Positions 21,517 through 32,844 of a stretch of DNA of 64,000 nucleotides are shown piece by piece. Under the pieces are notes generated by a model. It ran no database searches. It was not told where the DNA came from and saw nothing but the letters and a program-made list of their open reading frames with translations. The translations under genes were made by a program, and so were the position numbers. Source of the DNA: Neodontobutis hainanensis (taxonomy: Eukaryota > Chordata > Actinopteri > Gobiiformes > Odontobutidae); NCBI GenBank assembly GCA_024349245.1, contig JALDNG010000744.1, positions 81,001 to 145,000 of the forward strand, read 5' to 3'. Every line of letters begins with the position of its first letter. Positions within the stretch are counted from its first letter, which is position 1.

Positions 21517-21755
21517 ACAGTGAATAGTTTCTCCTGCTTTCGTTTAGCCTTTCTGTTTAAAGACAAGCTCAAAAACACCCAAACAGTAAGCCAAAACTAC
21601 GTCCACCGCGCACTGCAGAAGCTAGTCCTGTCAGAGGATTTAGAAAAACATCCTGAGCTCCCAGCATCACGTTGAAGCAATTGAAGTATTTCCACAACAG
21701 TGAATAGTTTCTCCTGCTTTCGTTTAGCCTTTCTGTTCAAAGACAAGCTCAAAAA
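21517..21755. repeat. 63-bp direct repeat pair, 174-bp spacing
   Basis: The block cacaacagtgaatagtttct ... aagacaagctcaaaaac occurs at about 21517-21580 and again at about 21691-21755 with one or two changes. The intervening 110 bases include agtaagccaaaactacgt, which recurs at about 22420. Non-coding. Confidence 0.8.
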
Positions 21756-22061
21756 CCCCCAAATGTGGCGTGGGAGAGAGAGAGTGGTGGTCAAAATAGG
21801 AGGGTTGCTTGTGCACGCACTTGTCTAATGGTAGGCCTACAATTTGTCAAATAGGCTATACTAAGTTACTTAGTCCAACTACGCCACCTCAGGAATTTCA
21901 CCTGAAGAATCAGATTGCTTACCCCCCTTTAAGGCACACATAGGTTCACCACCGAACATACGACGGCTACGTTACATCGAGTCAACCTTTATTTTACAAT
22001 GACACAATAATAATTAAATTGTTAGCTCTACACCAATAAAAACATTTACCACAAACCGCGT

Positions 22062-22062
<1 letters not shown>
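21756..22062. other. No gene recognised
   Basis: Contains a short GA run (21774-21784) and otherwise unique-looking sequence. The minus-strand frame across it runs into the CA tract and is not credible. Confidence 0.35.

Positions 22063-22118
<56 letters not shown>
22063..22118. repeat. (CA)28 microsatellite
   Basis: Uninterrupted CA dinucleotide tract. A G-run of about 12 follows at 22189-22200. Confidence 0.97.
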
Positions 22119-22120
<2 letters not shown>

Positions 22121-22549
22121 TAACAACCGTTATTCGATAAAAGTACCCAACAGGGAGGGGGGGAGCCCCGTCAATTTGACGATGAGAGGGGGGGGGGGGG
22201 ACATAGAGAACAGCCACTTTAAAACTACTGATTTATTATTCCTACCTGTGGTGTCGGATAAAACCATAACCTAGGTGACCCGGAAATGCATGAGGTTAAA
22301 GGGGGCGCAAAGGGAGACGAGCACCTTTATAGTCTGCCAGCCAGCGCTGCGGAACGGCAGGTAAGAATATTATCCGCCAGCGAGTTGAAACTCCACTATA
22401 AACCGTCCTGCTACACAAATAGTAAGCCAAAACTACGTGGGTCCAGCGCGCAATGAAGCGACGCACGCTAGACGCCATTATGCAACAAAACAACAAGAAG
22501 CGCTCTGAAGGTTACGGACAGCTGTAGCTCTTCAGTGCAATGGTCGATT

Positions 22550-23623
22550 TGCATGTGTGATACCTCTTTGAAATCGTCAAAGCCAATAGAAAACAGCTAT
22601 CACTCGCACAATAAGATTGACAAGACAGTCAGCCAATCAGAAACAGAAAACCAAAGACTTCTTAGGAGGCTCAGGAGCATCATAGGTGGAGTCTAATGCT
22701 TCTCCCAGAGTCCCAATGCAGGTCTGAAAGTCCGTGAAGCCTTGTTTTTGTTCACAAGACATGGGACTATCTGAATACAGCGCAATTTCATGGAAAAATA
22801 CTGTATTTTAAGGCAAAACTCCCAAGGTAAGTCGAATTTTACAGCTGTATTTCTGAAAAGCATTTTTTTGTGTTGTGGTTGTTTGTCTTCTATCTCCGCA
22901 AAGCTTTGTGTTAGAGTGCTTTGTAATGCTTCTTTTTAAGCGTTAGCTTCTTAGCTTTCATTTGCAGGGTGTGGTGTGTGTTAAGCATAAACTACCACTG
23001 CTGTAGAGACAGAAATGTGTCTCTAGGTTGACAAAACTCAGGTTTCCAAAGTTTGTGTTGAAGTCATTCGTTTAGTTTTCATTTGAGTTGTGTTTTGAGC
23101 AAGTGAAAATGATTTATTGATAGCATTTTAGCACTTTTCGAGCTGTTTAATTTGATATATGTATGTATGTATATATACTATATTCTCAGTGATTAGTGTT
23201 TTGCCGTTCACTGTGTATGAAAAGTGCTTATTAGGGTCCCAAAACGGGACTTGGGTTTAAGTGGTTGGAAAAGGTTTATGTGAAGCAAAGATAATACTTA
23301 AAGAAATTAAACACAGTGTGTTGGGTTTACGTGCAGAAATGGGTGTTATATAAACTGGGTTTATGGGCTGAACTGAAAAACACTGATGGTTTCAAACATA
23401 TGGCACTGAACACCATTGTTTACAGAAGTGCTAAGAGTAAATGGGTGTGCTTGCCCCTTCCACTGAACCGGCATCAACCAATGATCTGTTTTTGCAGAAT
23501 TTGCATATTGCAGGTATAATTAGATCAGCGTTGGCAGACTCTGGCAATTGTCCAAGACATCCACAGCTCCAACACAAGTTGTACAGTTTCAAGACGACTT
23601 ATACTCTCTTCCCTGTCTACAAG
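22550..23623 (+). promoter_or_regulatory. Likely promoter, leader exon and intron of the OB-fold gene
   Basis: Upstream of the coding start at 23624. A candidate non-coding exon ends at 22826 with a strong donor (cccaag|gtaagt). A candidate acceptor at 23513 (catattgcag) opens the exon that holds the ATG. No clear TATA box. Limits are inferred from splice words only. Confidence 0.4.
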
Positions 23624-24758
23624 ATGGCTTCTCCAGCTAAAGTCCAGAAGGAGGGTGAAGATTCAGTGGAGGGATTTATATACTCTGTGCCACCTAGACG
23701 GCAAAGTAAGAACAACTCCCCGTTCTTTACTGCCATGATTCAGAGAGCCAGAAGAGAATACCACAAAGTAGTAGTTTTTGCCATGGACAAGCAGTCGATG
23801 TTCAGCCAGGCAGAGAAGAACGGAAATGTAGCGAGACTGCAAAATGTCAGGCGCAGCATAAGTAGGTAGCTCAATTTTTATTAAAGGTCAGCCTTGCTGA
23901 CGGTGTGTATTGTGGATTGCGGCTGAAGAGCCAGGGGGCTTCGGTTTCATGAAGGTCTTATTCTTTCTTTTTTCCTATAGGCTTCTCTAATCCTGATGGG
24001 TATGATGTTGTTTGTTCGCGTGCCACAAGTGTGGAAGTGGCCCGCTTGTCATTTTTGCCATGCCCGCCGCCAAGCTCTAAGAAAATGACGATAGTGGAGG
24101 TGAAGGCTCTCCGACCAAAGCAGAAGGTGGGAGTCGAGAAGCTATCCTTTCAGAGTACAATCCAACTGCTTCTTTTCTGCCTGTAGCCCAAAGGCCTAGA
24201 AAGTTAACAGTGTGTTTGTGGTTTGTTTAGGTGGGAGAGGTTCGCGGAAAAGTCTGGGCACAAGGTGCCGTTACAAAAGTGGTTCGCGTAAAGGGCGTGG
24301 ACTGTGAAACGAAAGAAATCAAAATCTCTGACGGGACAGGAGAAATCAAGGTGACCCTTTGGGACAGTTTTATTAAGGCGGCGGAGGGCGGCAGATCGTA
24401 TGCATTTAAGAACTTGTCAACTCGTGAGAGAGACGGCTGTGTTCACCTTTGCACTAGACCTTCCAGCGTGATTGAGCACATTCCTGACTTGGAGGTGGCA
24501 GAGTGAGAAAAAGAGCAAGAGGGAGAGCAAGAAATTTAACTTTTAAGGGCCACCATAAAAGGCATCGAGGTGACAAACCAACGAAAGTGCCCGAGCTGCC
24601 AGGTGAGGCAGAAAGACTTTATCGAAAAGTCCAAAACACACAGATGTGAGGTCTGCCGTCTCAAGCAGGCATCCACCTCGTTCTTTCCATCCTTTGGGGG
24701 CAAAGCAAAGGTATTGTCAAGAAAAGGAGAAGCTCAGGTGTTACAAAACAAACTCTAA
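23624..24758 (+). CDS. RPA70-like protein: two OB folds plus zinc ribbon, multi-exon
   Basis: Not a family I can name. Exons by frame and splice signals: 23624-23861 (ATG in acaagATGG; donor gtaggt), 23981-24126, 24231-24494 and 24570 on, to a stop at 24758 or a donor at 24711. The joins are in frame. OB-fold 1 reads GFIYSVPPRRQSKNN ... HKVVVFAMDKQSMF. OB-fold 2 reads VGEVRGKVWAQGAV ... ISDGTGEIKVTLWDSFI ... YAFKNLSTRE. Then a CxxC...CxxC ribbon (KCPSCQVRQKDF ... CEVCRLKQ). This order resembles the DNA-binding core of replication protein A large subunit, so single-strand DNA binding is inferred. No frameshift seen in the first three exons. It could be transposon-borne or a lineage-specific gene. 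Confidence 0.65.
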
Positions 24759-24789
24759 CAAATAACAAACTCTGCTCTCTCATCCTATC

Positions 24790-25150
24790 TCAAAAATGCG
24801 CCATAGAGGACCATTTTTTGGATTCACAACATTTTGACATGCGTGTCAATATGGATGGCTTTTTGCTCTCCATTCAGCAGGCAACTGCTGATTGTGCAGC
24901 TGGCCCATCCACGGCAGCAGCGGCAGACAATTTTTTTCTCAGAGTAACTGTGGAACAGCAAGGAAGCGGTGTCTGCTTTTGTTCATTTAGAAAAGTAGTA
25001 ATATTCTGACTTGTGCTCTGTTTAGACTGTGTTTTGTTCTATTTTGTTCATGTGTGCATTGTGTTTTTGCTCTATTTTGTTCTTGTGTGCAAGTTTGAAT
25101 CAATGTTTATTAAAAGTTGGTGTTCACGTAATTTCACTTTTTTATTTCTC
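24790..25150 (+). other. Possible last exon and 3' end of the OB-fold gene
   Basis: The frame around 24795-25009 (IEDHFLDSQHFDM; VNMDGFLLSIQQAT; stop at 25007) has the look of a short acidic C-terminus. The acceptor ccatag at 24806 is weak. ATTAAA at 25109-25114 could be the polyadenylation signal, with the T/G-rich gttctattttgttc repeats nearby. Confidence 0.35.
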
Positions 25151-25479
25151 TGCATTAAAGGATGTAAGATTTAATATTTAAGAAACTTTTTAGATAATTA
25201 TGGTACTTAACATAAAATGTATATAAATGATTAAAATTATTTTAAAATATTTTTTTTTAATCAAACTAATAGGATTAATAAGATTCAATTCAAGAATCAG
25301 AGGAAAAAAATAGAATAAAAAAAATGGAATTTTCATTCTAGACTGGTTCAAAAGATATTAGCATAAACATAAGTCCAACTTTTGGACAGGAGGGATTAAG
25401 TTAGAGACTTCTGATTTGTTATGGTGACTTGTTAGACTGTTAATGAGTGTGCCAAATTTCACAATTTTTTATCAAACGG
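25151..25479. other. AT-rich sequence, nothing recognised
   Basis: Over 70 percent A+T by eye. No frame or repeat structure supportable. Confidence 0.35.
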
Positions 25480-26945
25480 TTCTATGGGCTGCCATAATAA
25501 TAATTAGAAATCTAACGATTTCAATAGGTTGCCTGCACAACTTTGGTGCTTGGCCCCTAAATATAGCTGCAAGCAGCCATGACAGGGCCAAGCATAAGGG
25601 CGGCATTAAATGTCATGCCGATATGGCCTGCAGCATCAGACCAATGGCAGTAAGCATCTAAAGACATATCAATAAGATTTCAGTCTAAATGGCTGAAAAA
25701 TCATCAATACGATCTTAATTCGATTAAAGAGTTTATCACGTCGACCGATTGACAGCGCTATAACCAAACTGATGTGCCAAATTATGTGGTACGTCCCAGT
25801 GAGATGACAATGGAACATGCTAGGTTTGGTGTTAAATAAATAAAATGGCTGTTTACCAAGTCCCTATTTACCATGTTGATCTGGATGTTACAATGTATTT
25901 GAGTAAAGCACTTAATCTTGGCCGGAGAGAAACCCTTTGTCTCTGAAATTAAATCTTATCAAATAATTTTACTTTAAGCATAAACTGACTACTTAATAGA
26001 CTAAAAGCCAAATTAATCATTATATGATTTGATTTACAATAATACACAGATCTGTATTTTCTTTATTAGTCTGTTTTAATTAATTTAAACAGTTCTTGAA
26101 TAGAAAACAGCAACTTATTTTATTTTTATAGTTATAGTAAAAACAACAACAGAACTTTTGAATAAAACTAAATGTTTAATTGACTACTTTTCCTTAATGT
26201 GTCATTTTCATCAATGTGAAAAGGGCAAATGACATGTTGAGTAATGTTCTGCTGACATCCAGTGGCTGTAGTTTATATTTCAAGCTTTATTTTCATTAGT
26301 AATAAGTAAAGAAGCTATAAGCAAAAGCACCACTTTGTTTATATCTCCTGACCACTAGATTGCACTGTGCTAAAACTCTGCAGGTAGCCTCAGATCATGA
26401 TTGACATGACACACAGAACGTTTGCTCAGAATACGCTAATGCGTTGCGGAGATAAAGCCATGCTTTATTTGGTGGGCATTTGATCAAATTCGTTCACAAT
26501 TTTATTTAAAACTGTTTGACGACTCAACTTCATTTTAATAACTTTTTGTCAGCATGGTCTGAAGATATTATGATTCAATTTTAGTGAAAATTGGACAAAC
26601 GGTGTGGACGAGTTAGAAAAAGTAAGTTTTAAAGAAAAAACAACATGGCAAACAGGAAGTTTGGCCAAATAGGACATATTTGTTATCTGTGCTCTCAGCT
26701 TGATCCAGTGAACACATTAAGACCATTTGTTTTAGAATAGTTTAACATAATAAAAAGTTATTAGAATATTTGTTAATTTGGTTATAACTTTTCACCACAA
26801 AGTGGCGCTGCCCTAAAACTTTTTGTGTTGTATCATGCTAAGGTACAGAAAACGCATACCAAGTTTCATAAGCATACGCCATTGTGTTTGTTAAAAATAG
26901 CATTTTATGACAGAATTCAAAATGGCCGACATGAGAAAATGAGGA
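25480..26945. repeat. Dispersed teleost repeat with GGGCCAAGCA palindrome
   Basis: tgcttggccc at 25547-25556 and gggccaagca at 25585-25594 are perfect inverted arms around tatagctgcaagcagc, a signature start of a common fish repeat. The part from 26330 repeats modules seen at 19970-21480 (gaccactagattg.gctg; taactttttgtcag; caaaatggccgac). It ends at about 26945 against LINE sequence. Non-coding, class unknown. Confidence 0.65.
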
Positions 26946-26954
26946 GACCAGTCT

Positions 26955-28262
26955 GAATGATCATAAATTATTATTTTTTAAATTGGACTGGGGAAAAGTG
27001 CAAAGGGGGCCGGGAGTATGGATTTTAACACAGATTTTAAAGAATGAAGACTATGTTAAAGAGATAATAGAGGATGAAAGATTAAATAGTATGTATGATG
27101 AAGAGACAATGGTGGGAGAATGTAAAGTTTCAAATCAAAAAATTCTCAATAAGGCATTGTAGGGCAATACGAAACTGCAAAAGATCCAAAGAAAGAGAAA
27201 TAAATTTAATTAAATAAAGAAAATAAAGACATACAAAAGATAAAGGAAATGGAAGATAAATGGAAAGAAATAGAAGAAAAAGAGTATGAGGGGGTGAGGT
27301 TAAGAAGCAAAGCTAAATATGTGGTAGAGGGGGAAAAAAGTTATTGTTTGATCTCAAAAAGAAGAAAGAGAAGGCAGAAATGATAAAAAAAAAATAAAAG
27401 GGAAAAATGGGGAAATTGTTGACGGGAATGAAAAGATTCTGAAGGAAGTAAAGGACTTTTATGAGGACTTGTTCAGAGCAAGGGGAGTAGAAGGGGAGGA
27501 GGAAAAGAAAATGTTGAATCTAATAAAAGCAAAAGTAGGAGAAGAAGATAAACAGGAGTGTGACAAGAAAATAAGAGAAGAAGAGATTGAAAGAGCGATA
27601 AACCAAATGGAAACAAGGAAAAGTCCAGGAATAGATGGGTTAGGAAACAAGTTCTATGTATGTTTTAAAGGAGTTTTAACAAATATTTTAAGTGAGGTTT
27701 TTAATGAAACATTTGAAAAGGGAGAGCTAAATGAAAGAACAGGAATGGGGCTAATGAGGCTGATATATAAAAAAAAGGAGAAAAAATTGATGTAAAGAAT
27801 TAGTGACCACTTACCATGCTAAACACAGATCTCAAGATCTTATCAAAAGTTTTAGCAAATAGATTAAAAGAGATATTGCCAAACATAATCAAAACAAACC
27901 AAGCGCAGCAGTTAAAGGGAGGGATGTAGCAGATATAACAGTGAGTGTACGGGACATAATATGGTACATGAAGGAGAAAAATTATATGTTATTAGCTTGG
28001 ATTTTGAAAGAGCATTTGACAGAGTAGAGCATGGGTATTTATTTCAGGTTTTGAGGAGGTTTGGTTTTGGGAAAATTTTGTTAAATGGATTGAGATTTTA
28101 TATAGGGGTGTGTTAACAAGGGTAAAATGTAATGTATTTTTAACAGAATGTTTTAAAATAACTAGATCCATAAGACAGGGGTGTCCGCTTTCTGCATTAT
28201 TGTACTCACTTGCAGCAGAACCCTAGGACTGGCCATGAAACAAAAAGAAGGAATAGAAGGGA
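26955..28262 (+). pseudogene. Tx1-clade LINE ORF2 fragment: end of endonuclease to RT
   Basis: Begins at SDHKLLFFKLDWGKVQRGPG (SDH is the last endonuclease box; 26976 onward) and runs through a Lys/Glu-rich linker. The open frame 27469-27795 reads INQMETRKSPGIDGLGNKFY. The RT is broken: LKILSKVLANRLKEILP (27830 on), FVKWIEILYRG, ITRSIRQGCPLSALLYSLAA, ending near 28230. The YADDT box is lost. Many stops and frameshifts. It may be the other half of copy A (3155-5126), but about 350 bases of endonuclease would be missing. Confidence 0.85.
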
Positions 28263-28794
28263 TATAAATTACCTGCGTGAAGTTGGCCACCCAACGCAAA
28301 AATGAAAGCAAAATAGTGTTGTTCGTTTGTGCTGCATTTGTGCTTGTTTGTGCTGCACAAATTTTCGTTTGTGCTGTTTTAGTTTAAATAAATAATAAAT
28401 ATTAAGCGCTGAATTATTGGCCGATTACATAATCAGCCCCCCACATGCTCCAAATTCAACAAAAATGGTCTCGTTCATTTGTGCTGCGTTTGTGCTGTAG
28501 ATATTAATGTTTGTGCTGTAATATTTTTAAAGATATTATTAATAAATATTTTCCATATTAACGGCTTAACTTCCGGCCAGCTGATGCTAACATCCGGCTA
28601 GCTTATAGACAACTTAAACCCACCATGTGTATAGATGGAAATGCAATATAATGTCTGTGTCATGTAAAGTCACTTTGTTCTGTGGCCATATTTTATTATT
28701 TATCTAATTCTTTTAAGATACAATTATCGGATCAAAGTATGTCTGCAAAGTTAAAACCTTTAAGAGATGCTACTGATGGAATTGTAGCGTTTAA

Positions 28795-28795
<1 letters not shown>
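28263..28795. mobile_element. Unclassified insertion with TTTGTGCT repeats
   Basis: Splits the LINE ORF2 between the RT region and its C-terminus. TTTGTGCT occurs seven times between 28326 and 28517, mostly as cgtttgtgctg. The remainder is AT-rich with aataaatatt words. No coding frame or recognised ends. Confidence 0.5.

Positions 28796-28849
<54 letters not shown>
28796..28849. repeat. (CA)n-(TA)n microsatellite
   Basis: acac tract from about 28797 to 28840 followed by atatatata. It sits exactly where LINE ORF2 sequence resumes (KALRIKIIKKYLQ at about 28851). Confidence 0.95.
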
Positions 28850-29744
28850 AAAGCATTAAGGATCAAAATAATAAAGAAATATTTACAAGAAGATAACAGA
28901 GTGGAGTTGAAAAAAACAATGGGATTTTTTTCTAAACAAATGTGGGAATTTTAACTTGGAGGAGTGTATGCTGTGGAAGAAAACAAAGGATTGGATGACT
29001 GAAGGACTACCGGAATTCTATAGGGAAATCTTCAGGGCCTGGAGGAATTTTTAATAAACATAGTATATAAAAGGGAGGAAAGCATTTTAAACCAACCTTT
29101 GTTTTTAAATGGCAACATTGTAAAGTACGGAAAAGAAATTATGTTTAAAAATGGATGGCTGTGGGTATAACAAGAGTGAGGGAGAGTTTAAAGAGGGGAG
29201 CCAAATGTAAACAAGTACTGGTAGAGAAATTTAAAAGCTTAAAAGAGGAGTGCATATGGGGAAACATGAGGGGGAGATGTGTAGAGACACAATTGGAATG
29301 TTTAGAGTACTTTGTAAGACATAGAGCGGTGTTTTCTGAGGGGATTCTAAACAAAATTGGTTTGGAGCAAAGTGCAATGTGTAAGGTGTGTCAGAAGAAG
29401 GAAGAGGGGATTTTGCATATGTTTTTATATTGTGAAGAACTGGGGATGTTTTTAAGGAACTGTAAACGGGTGATTAAATATTTGGCTGAGGAGTGGGATG
29501 AAAATAAATAGAACAAAGTGGTGATGATTGGTTGGGGGAAGAAGGGTCGAAACAAAAAGTTTATAAACCTTTGGATAATGCTAATGAAAAGCGCAATATG
29601 GAAAAAAAGTATTGTGACAAAAAAGAAAAAAATTGTGTTGGATGCATGGACTGTTTTTAAGAGGAAAACAGAGATATACATGGAAAGATTGTATGTGTAT
29701 TTTAAATAGAAAAAATGATTTGGGGGGCTTTTTATAAGGTTGTA
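28850..29744 (+). pseudogene. Tx1-clade LINE ORF2 C-terminal region
   Basis: Reads ALRIKIIKKYLQEDN, then KCKQVLVEKFKSLKEECIWG, a Cys-rich MCKVCQKKEEGILHMFLYCE zinc-binding-like motif (29376-29435), and WTVFKRKTEIYMERLYVYFK to a stop at 29707. The same order occurs in copy B (54050-55200). The longest open frame is 29155-29511. At about 29745 it passes abruptly into ORF1 sequence of another copy. Confidence 0.85.
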
Positions 29745-31606
29745 ACGTAAACGTGGAGAGAGTAAAAGAGGTCAGAGCGATGGATATAATTAATGCAGTG
29801 AAGGAGAAATGTGGGCAAGGGAAAATGCATATCACAAATTAAAAGACGACACTACCCGGACACAGACAACACGGTTCCTAAAAGTGTGGTTTCCTAAAGA
29901 GGAAGAGCATCTTTACCGTACAGCACGAGGATGGGCACAGCAAAAGGACCGCAGTATTACAGGGTGATGCACAGTAACCAGGTAAAGACCTGTAGGCTGT
30001 GTATGAGCCTTGAACACATGTTCAAAGATTGCCAGGAATTTCAGTTCCATAAATGCCAAAAGAGGGCATTTTGCCAGAGAGTGTAAAGGGGAGGTGCCCT
30101 GAGTGCCAAGACATTTGAATAAATGTAAATGTAAAGAGGAGGGACAGATGTATGACGACCTGTTTGAGGAGGGAGAACAAATGGACAAAGGACAAGAGGA
30201 AGGCGGGCTACAACAGAAACAAATGGAAGGAGAAAAGGAGTGACAGAGAGAAAGGGGAAAAAGAGAAAGACCGTTAATAATTCTAAAGAAAAAGCAATGG
30301 ATCAGAACTGGAAAGAATTGGAGATATTGGACAGTTCTGGAAATGGTGAAGAAACGGGCAGTGAAAACATAGAGGAGAACGAACAAATGGATGAAAGAAA
30401 AGAGGCAGAAGGACTGCAACAGAAAGACATGGGGGGTGAAAAGAGTAGCAGAGAGCATGGGAAAATAGAGAGAACGAGAAAGGTGACAATAACAATGAAC
30501 ATGCAATGGAACAGAGCTTAAAAATCAGAGATATCGGGCTGTTTGAAATGAGTTAAAGAAATGGACAGTGAAGGAGAAGCAAAGATGGACAACATGGACA
30601 AAGGGGGGAGAGAACAACTTAAAAGGAGAGCAACAAAGGTGACACCAAACTTGGAGGGGGTAAGAAAAAAAGTTACGAAAAGAACACAGAATAGATATGA
30701 TGAGTTAAGGGGACTGGAGGGAGACAATGATGAATAATAATTTTAAGTATTTAGTCTTTAGGGTTTTAAATTGTGTCACTTTCAAAGGATAAAATAGTTC
30801 TTAAGTCATTTTTTTCTCATTAATAATGTTTTTAAGTTGTGTTACTTTAAATGCATGAGTTTTTAAGTTGTGTTACTTTAAATGATGAAAATAGGAAAAT
30901 TTGAAAAAGTAAATGAAAAGTGTAAGAGAGAAGACATAATTGCACTGCAAGAAACAAATTGGAAAGAAAGTTAAATGAATGAGTATAAAAAGAGATGGGA
31001 TGGAGGTATTTTTTATAATAATGGAGATGGAAGGTTGGGGAGAGGTGTAGCTTTTAATGAAGGATGAGGTGTTTAAAATAAGTAAAGATAGAATCAGGAG
31101 ATGTAAAGTGGTTGAGATAAAATATAAAGAAAGAGACTTGATTATAGTAAATGTACATGCACCAGTAGAGGAGAAGAAAAATTTTTTTTTTTTACAGTAT
31201 TAAGAAATATTGTATGAAAGTATAAGGAAGTGGCAATGATGGGGATTTTAACACAGTTTTTAGTAAACAAGATATGGCTGAAGGAATGGTTTTTAAAACG
31301 GATACAGGTAGAAAAGAATTAAAAACATTAATGAAAGAACATAATATAATAGATGTGTGGAGAGAAAGGAATGAAACAAAAAGAGAGTTTTCAAGGAGGC
31401 AAAAAGTGGGGAATTTTGTGTGCCAAAGCAGAATTGATTTTGTCATATGTAGTAGAAATATGGAGAACTTTATAAAAAAAAGATTCAGTATGAGGATAGA
31501 AGGTTAAGTGATCACAGGTTTTTATTTTTTTGATTGGAGTAAAGTGCAAAGAGGGCCGGGAGTATGGATGCTAAATACACAGATTTTAAGGAATAAAGAA
31601 TATGTT
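29745..31606 (+). mobile_element. Tx1-clade LINE copy B, segment 1 (ORF1 to endonuclease)
   Basis: Begins mid-ORF1 (VRAMDIINAVKEKCGQGK at about 29770), with decayed knuckles at 29985-30100, then a Lys/Glu-rich ORF1 tail (30240-30521). A 27-base block agtttttaagttgtgttactttaaatg is repeated twice (30832-30890). ORF2 endonuclease words follow: IIALQETNWKES (30930 on) and NNGDGRLGRGV, then an open stretch 31274-31507. It stops at TTAA 31607-31610, where a piggyBac is inserted, and continues at 39445. Frameshifted throughout. Confidence 0.85.
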
Positions 31607-32340
31607 TTAACCCTCTAAGCGCCAAAGTCGCAAAATTGCGACAAGCAAATTAACTGGACAAAACAGCCGCTACTTCCGGTTTATATGCTAAATTATGCTT
31701 CCAATTCCTTATACCAGATGTCAGACACTCTGTACTTTGTTTCTAGTCCACTAATACCATGTGTTGCCATTAAAAAAAATTTGTAGAAGAGAATTTCAAA
31801 CTTGCGTCTCATTGGGAGTGTCAGGACCGGCTCAGTAGAAGCCTCATTCTCTACACGCTAGGCGCTAAACGCAAAAATTACAAATAAAAAATACACCTGT
31901 GATGAAGCTTTGGCTTTAGTAATGGCTGACTCTGGTTCTGAGGGAGAACATCTGCCTTTAGAGTCTTTGCAGCCGAGTGAAAGTGAGAATGAGCGAGAGT
32001 AAGAGTGTGTGTGTGTGACTTGGGCAGCAGCTCGTGCCTCTCTCTGTAGCTACATAAAGCACACGCTGTTTTTCACACATTTTGCCCAACATCAGTGAAA
32101 GAAACGGGAGGAAACTAGCCGAACTAGCTCTGGCCGAGGTAGTGACGGGCGGTTAAGAAGGGAAGCCGTGAGCACATAGCACCTGCTGCTTTACCTTTAG
32201 CACAAGTGACAGGAGCCGGGGCGGGCGTACTGGCTGCGGTAGTGACAGAGAGGTCAGGAATAATGCAGCTTCTATTGACAGCTGTTTGGGAGAAATACGT
32301 GTTGTTTATCCTGACTCTTTACCCAGTCGAGGAGGGAGAG

Positions 32341-32844
32341 TGTTGTGTAATATTTTTGATATTATGTGTTTTATTTTTGTATACTTATTTAGTTATTCAT
32401 TTATGCATGATGAGCATAATGGATGTAATCTGCCCATTGGTCCCCATTCACTGATATGACTCTAAGTCATGGGCAAAAAAAATGGCGATTACATCCGGAC
32501 ATTTCAGACTTCTTTGTCAGAGGATGTTACTAAAATGGGCAAAGGGAGTGTTGCGCGTGGGTAATTACGCCCACTCCGCGGTAGCCGAGGCTAAGGCTAT
32601 TGCTAACCTGTTGCTAACACCAGGCTAACGCAAGTGGAGCTTTGCACCCGAGCTACTTTTTTTTTTCAGTGGGATTTTCCGCCCTGCTCATGTTCGTCAA
32701 TAGTAAGTGGACTTCATGACTTTGACTGCATTTATCAACCAATCTGAAATCAACTATAATGACTGTTAAAACTTTTTTATGCTTTATGATAATTTTATTA
32801 GAAGTTTTACTTGCAAGACCACTAAAGAAAGCAAAGATTTCAAC
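32341..32844. other. Left part of the 6.56-kb insertion, non-coding
   Basis: No protein frame. Contains gctaa-rich words (32590-32640: gctaaggctattgctaacc) typical of DNA-transposon ends. No copy of the right-end TATAAAAG region was found here, so two matching LTRs are not shown. Confidence 0.4.

Noticed and set aside
26955..29744. Certain continuation of LINE copy A from 5126
   Set aside because: About 350 bases of endonuclease are missing between them and no matching target duplications bracket the 21 kb in between; a separate copy is equally likely.
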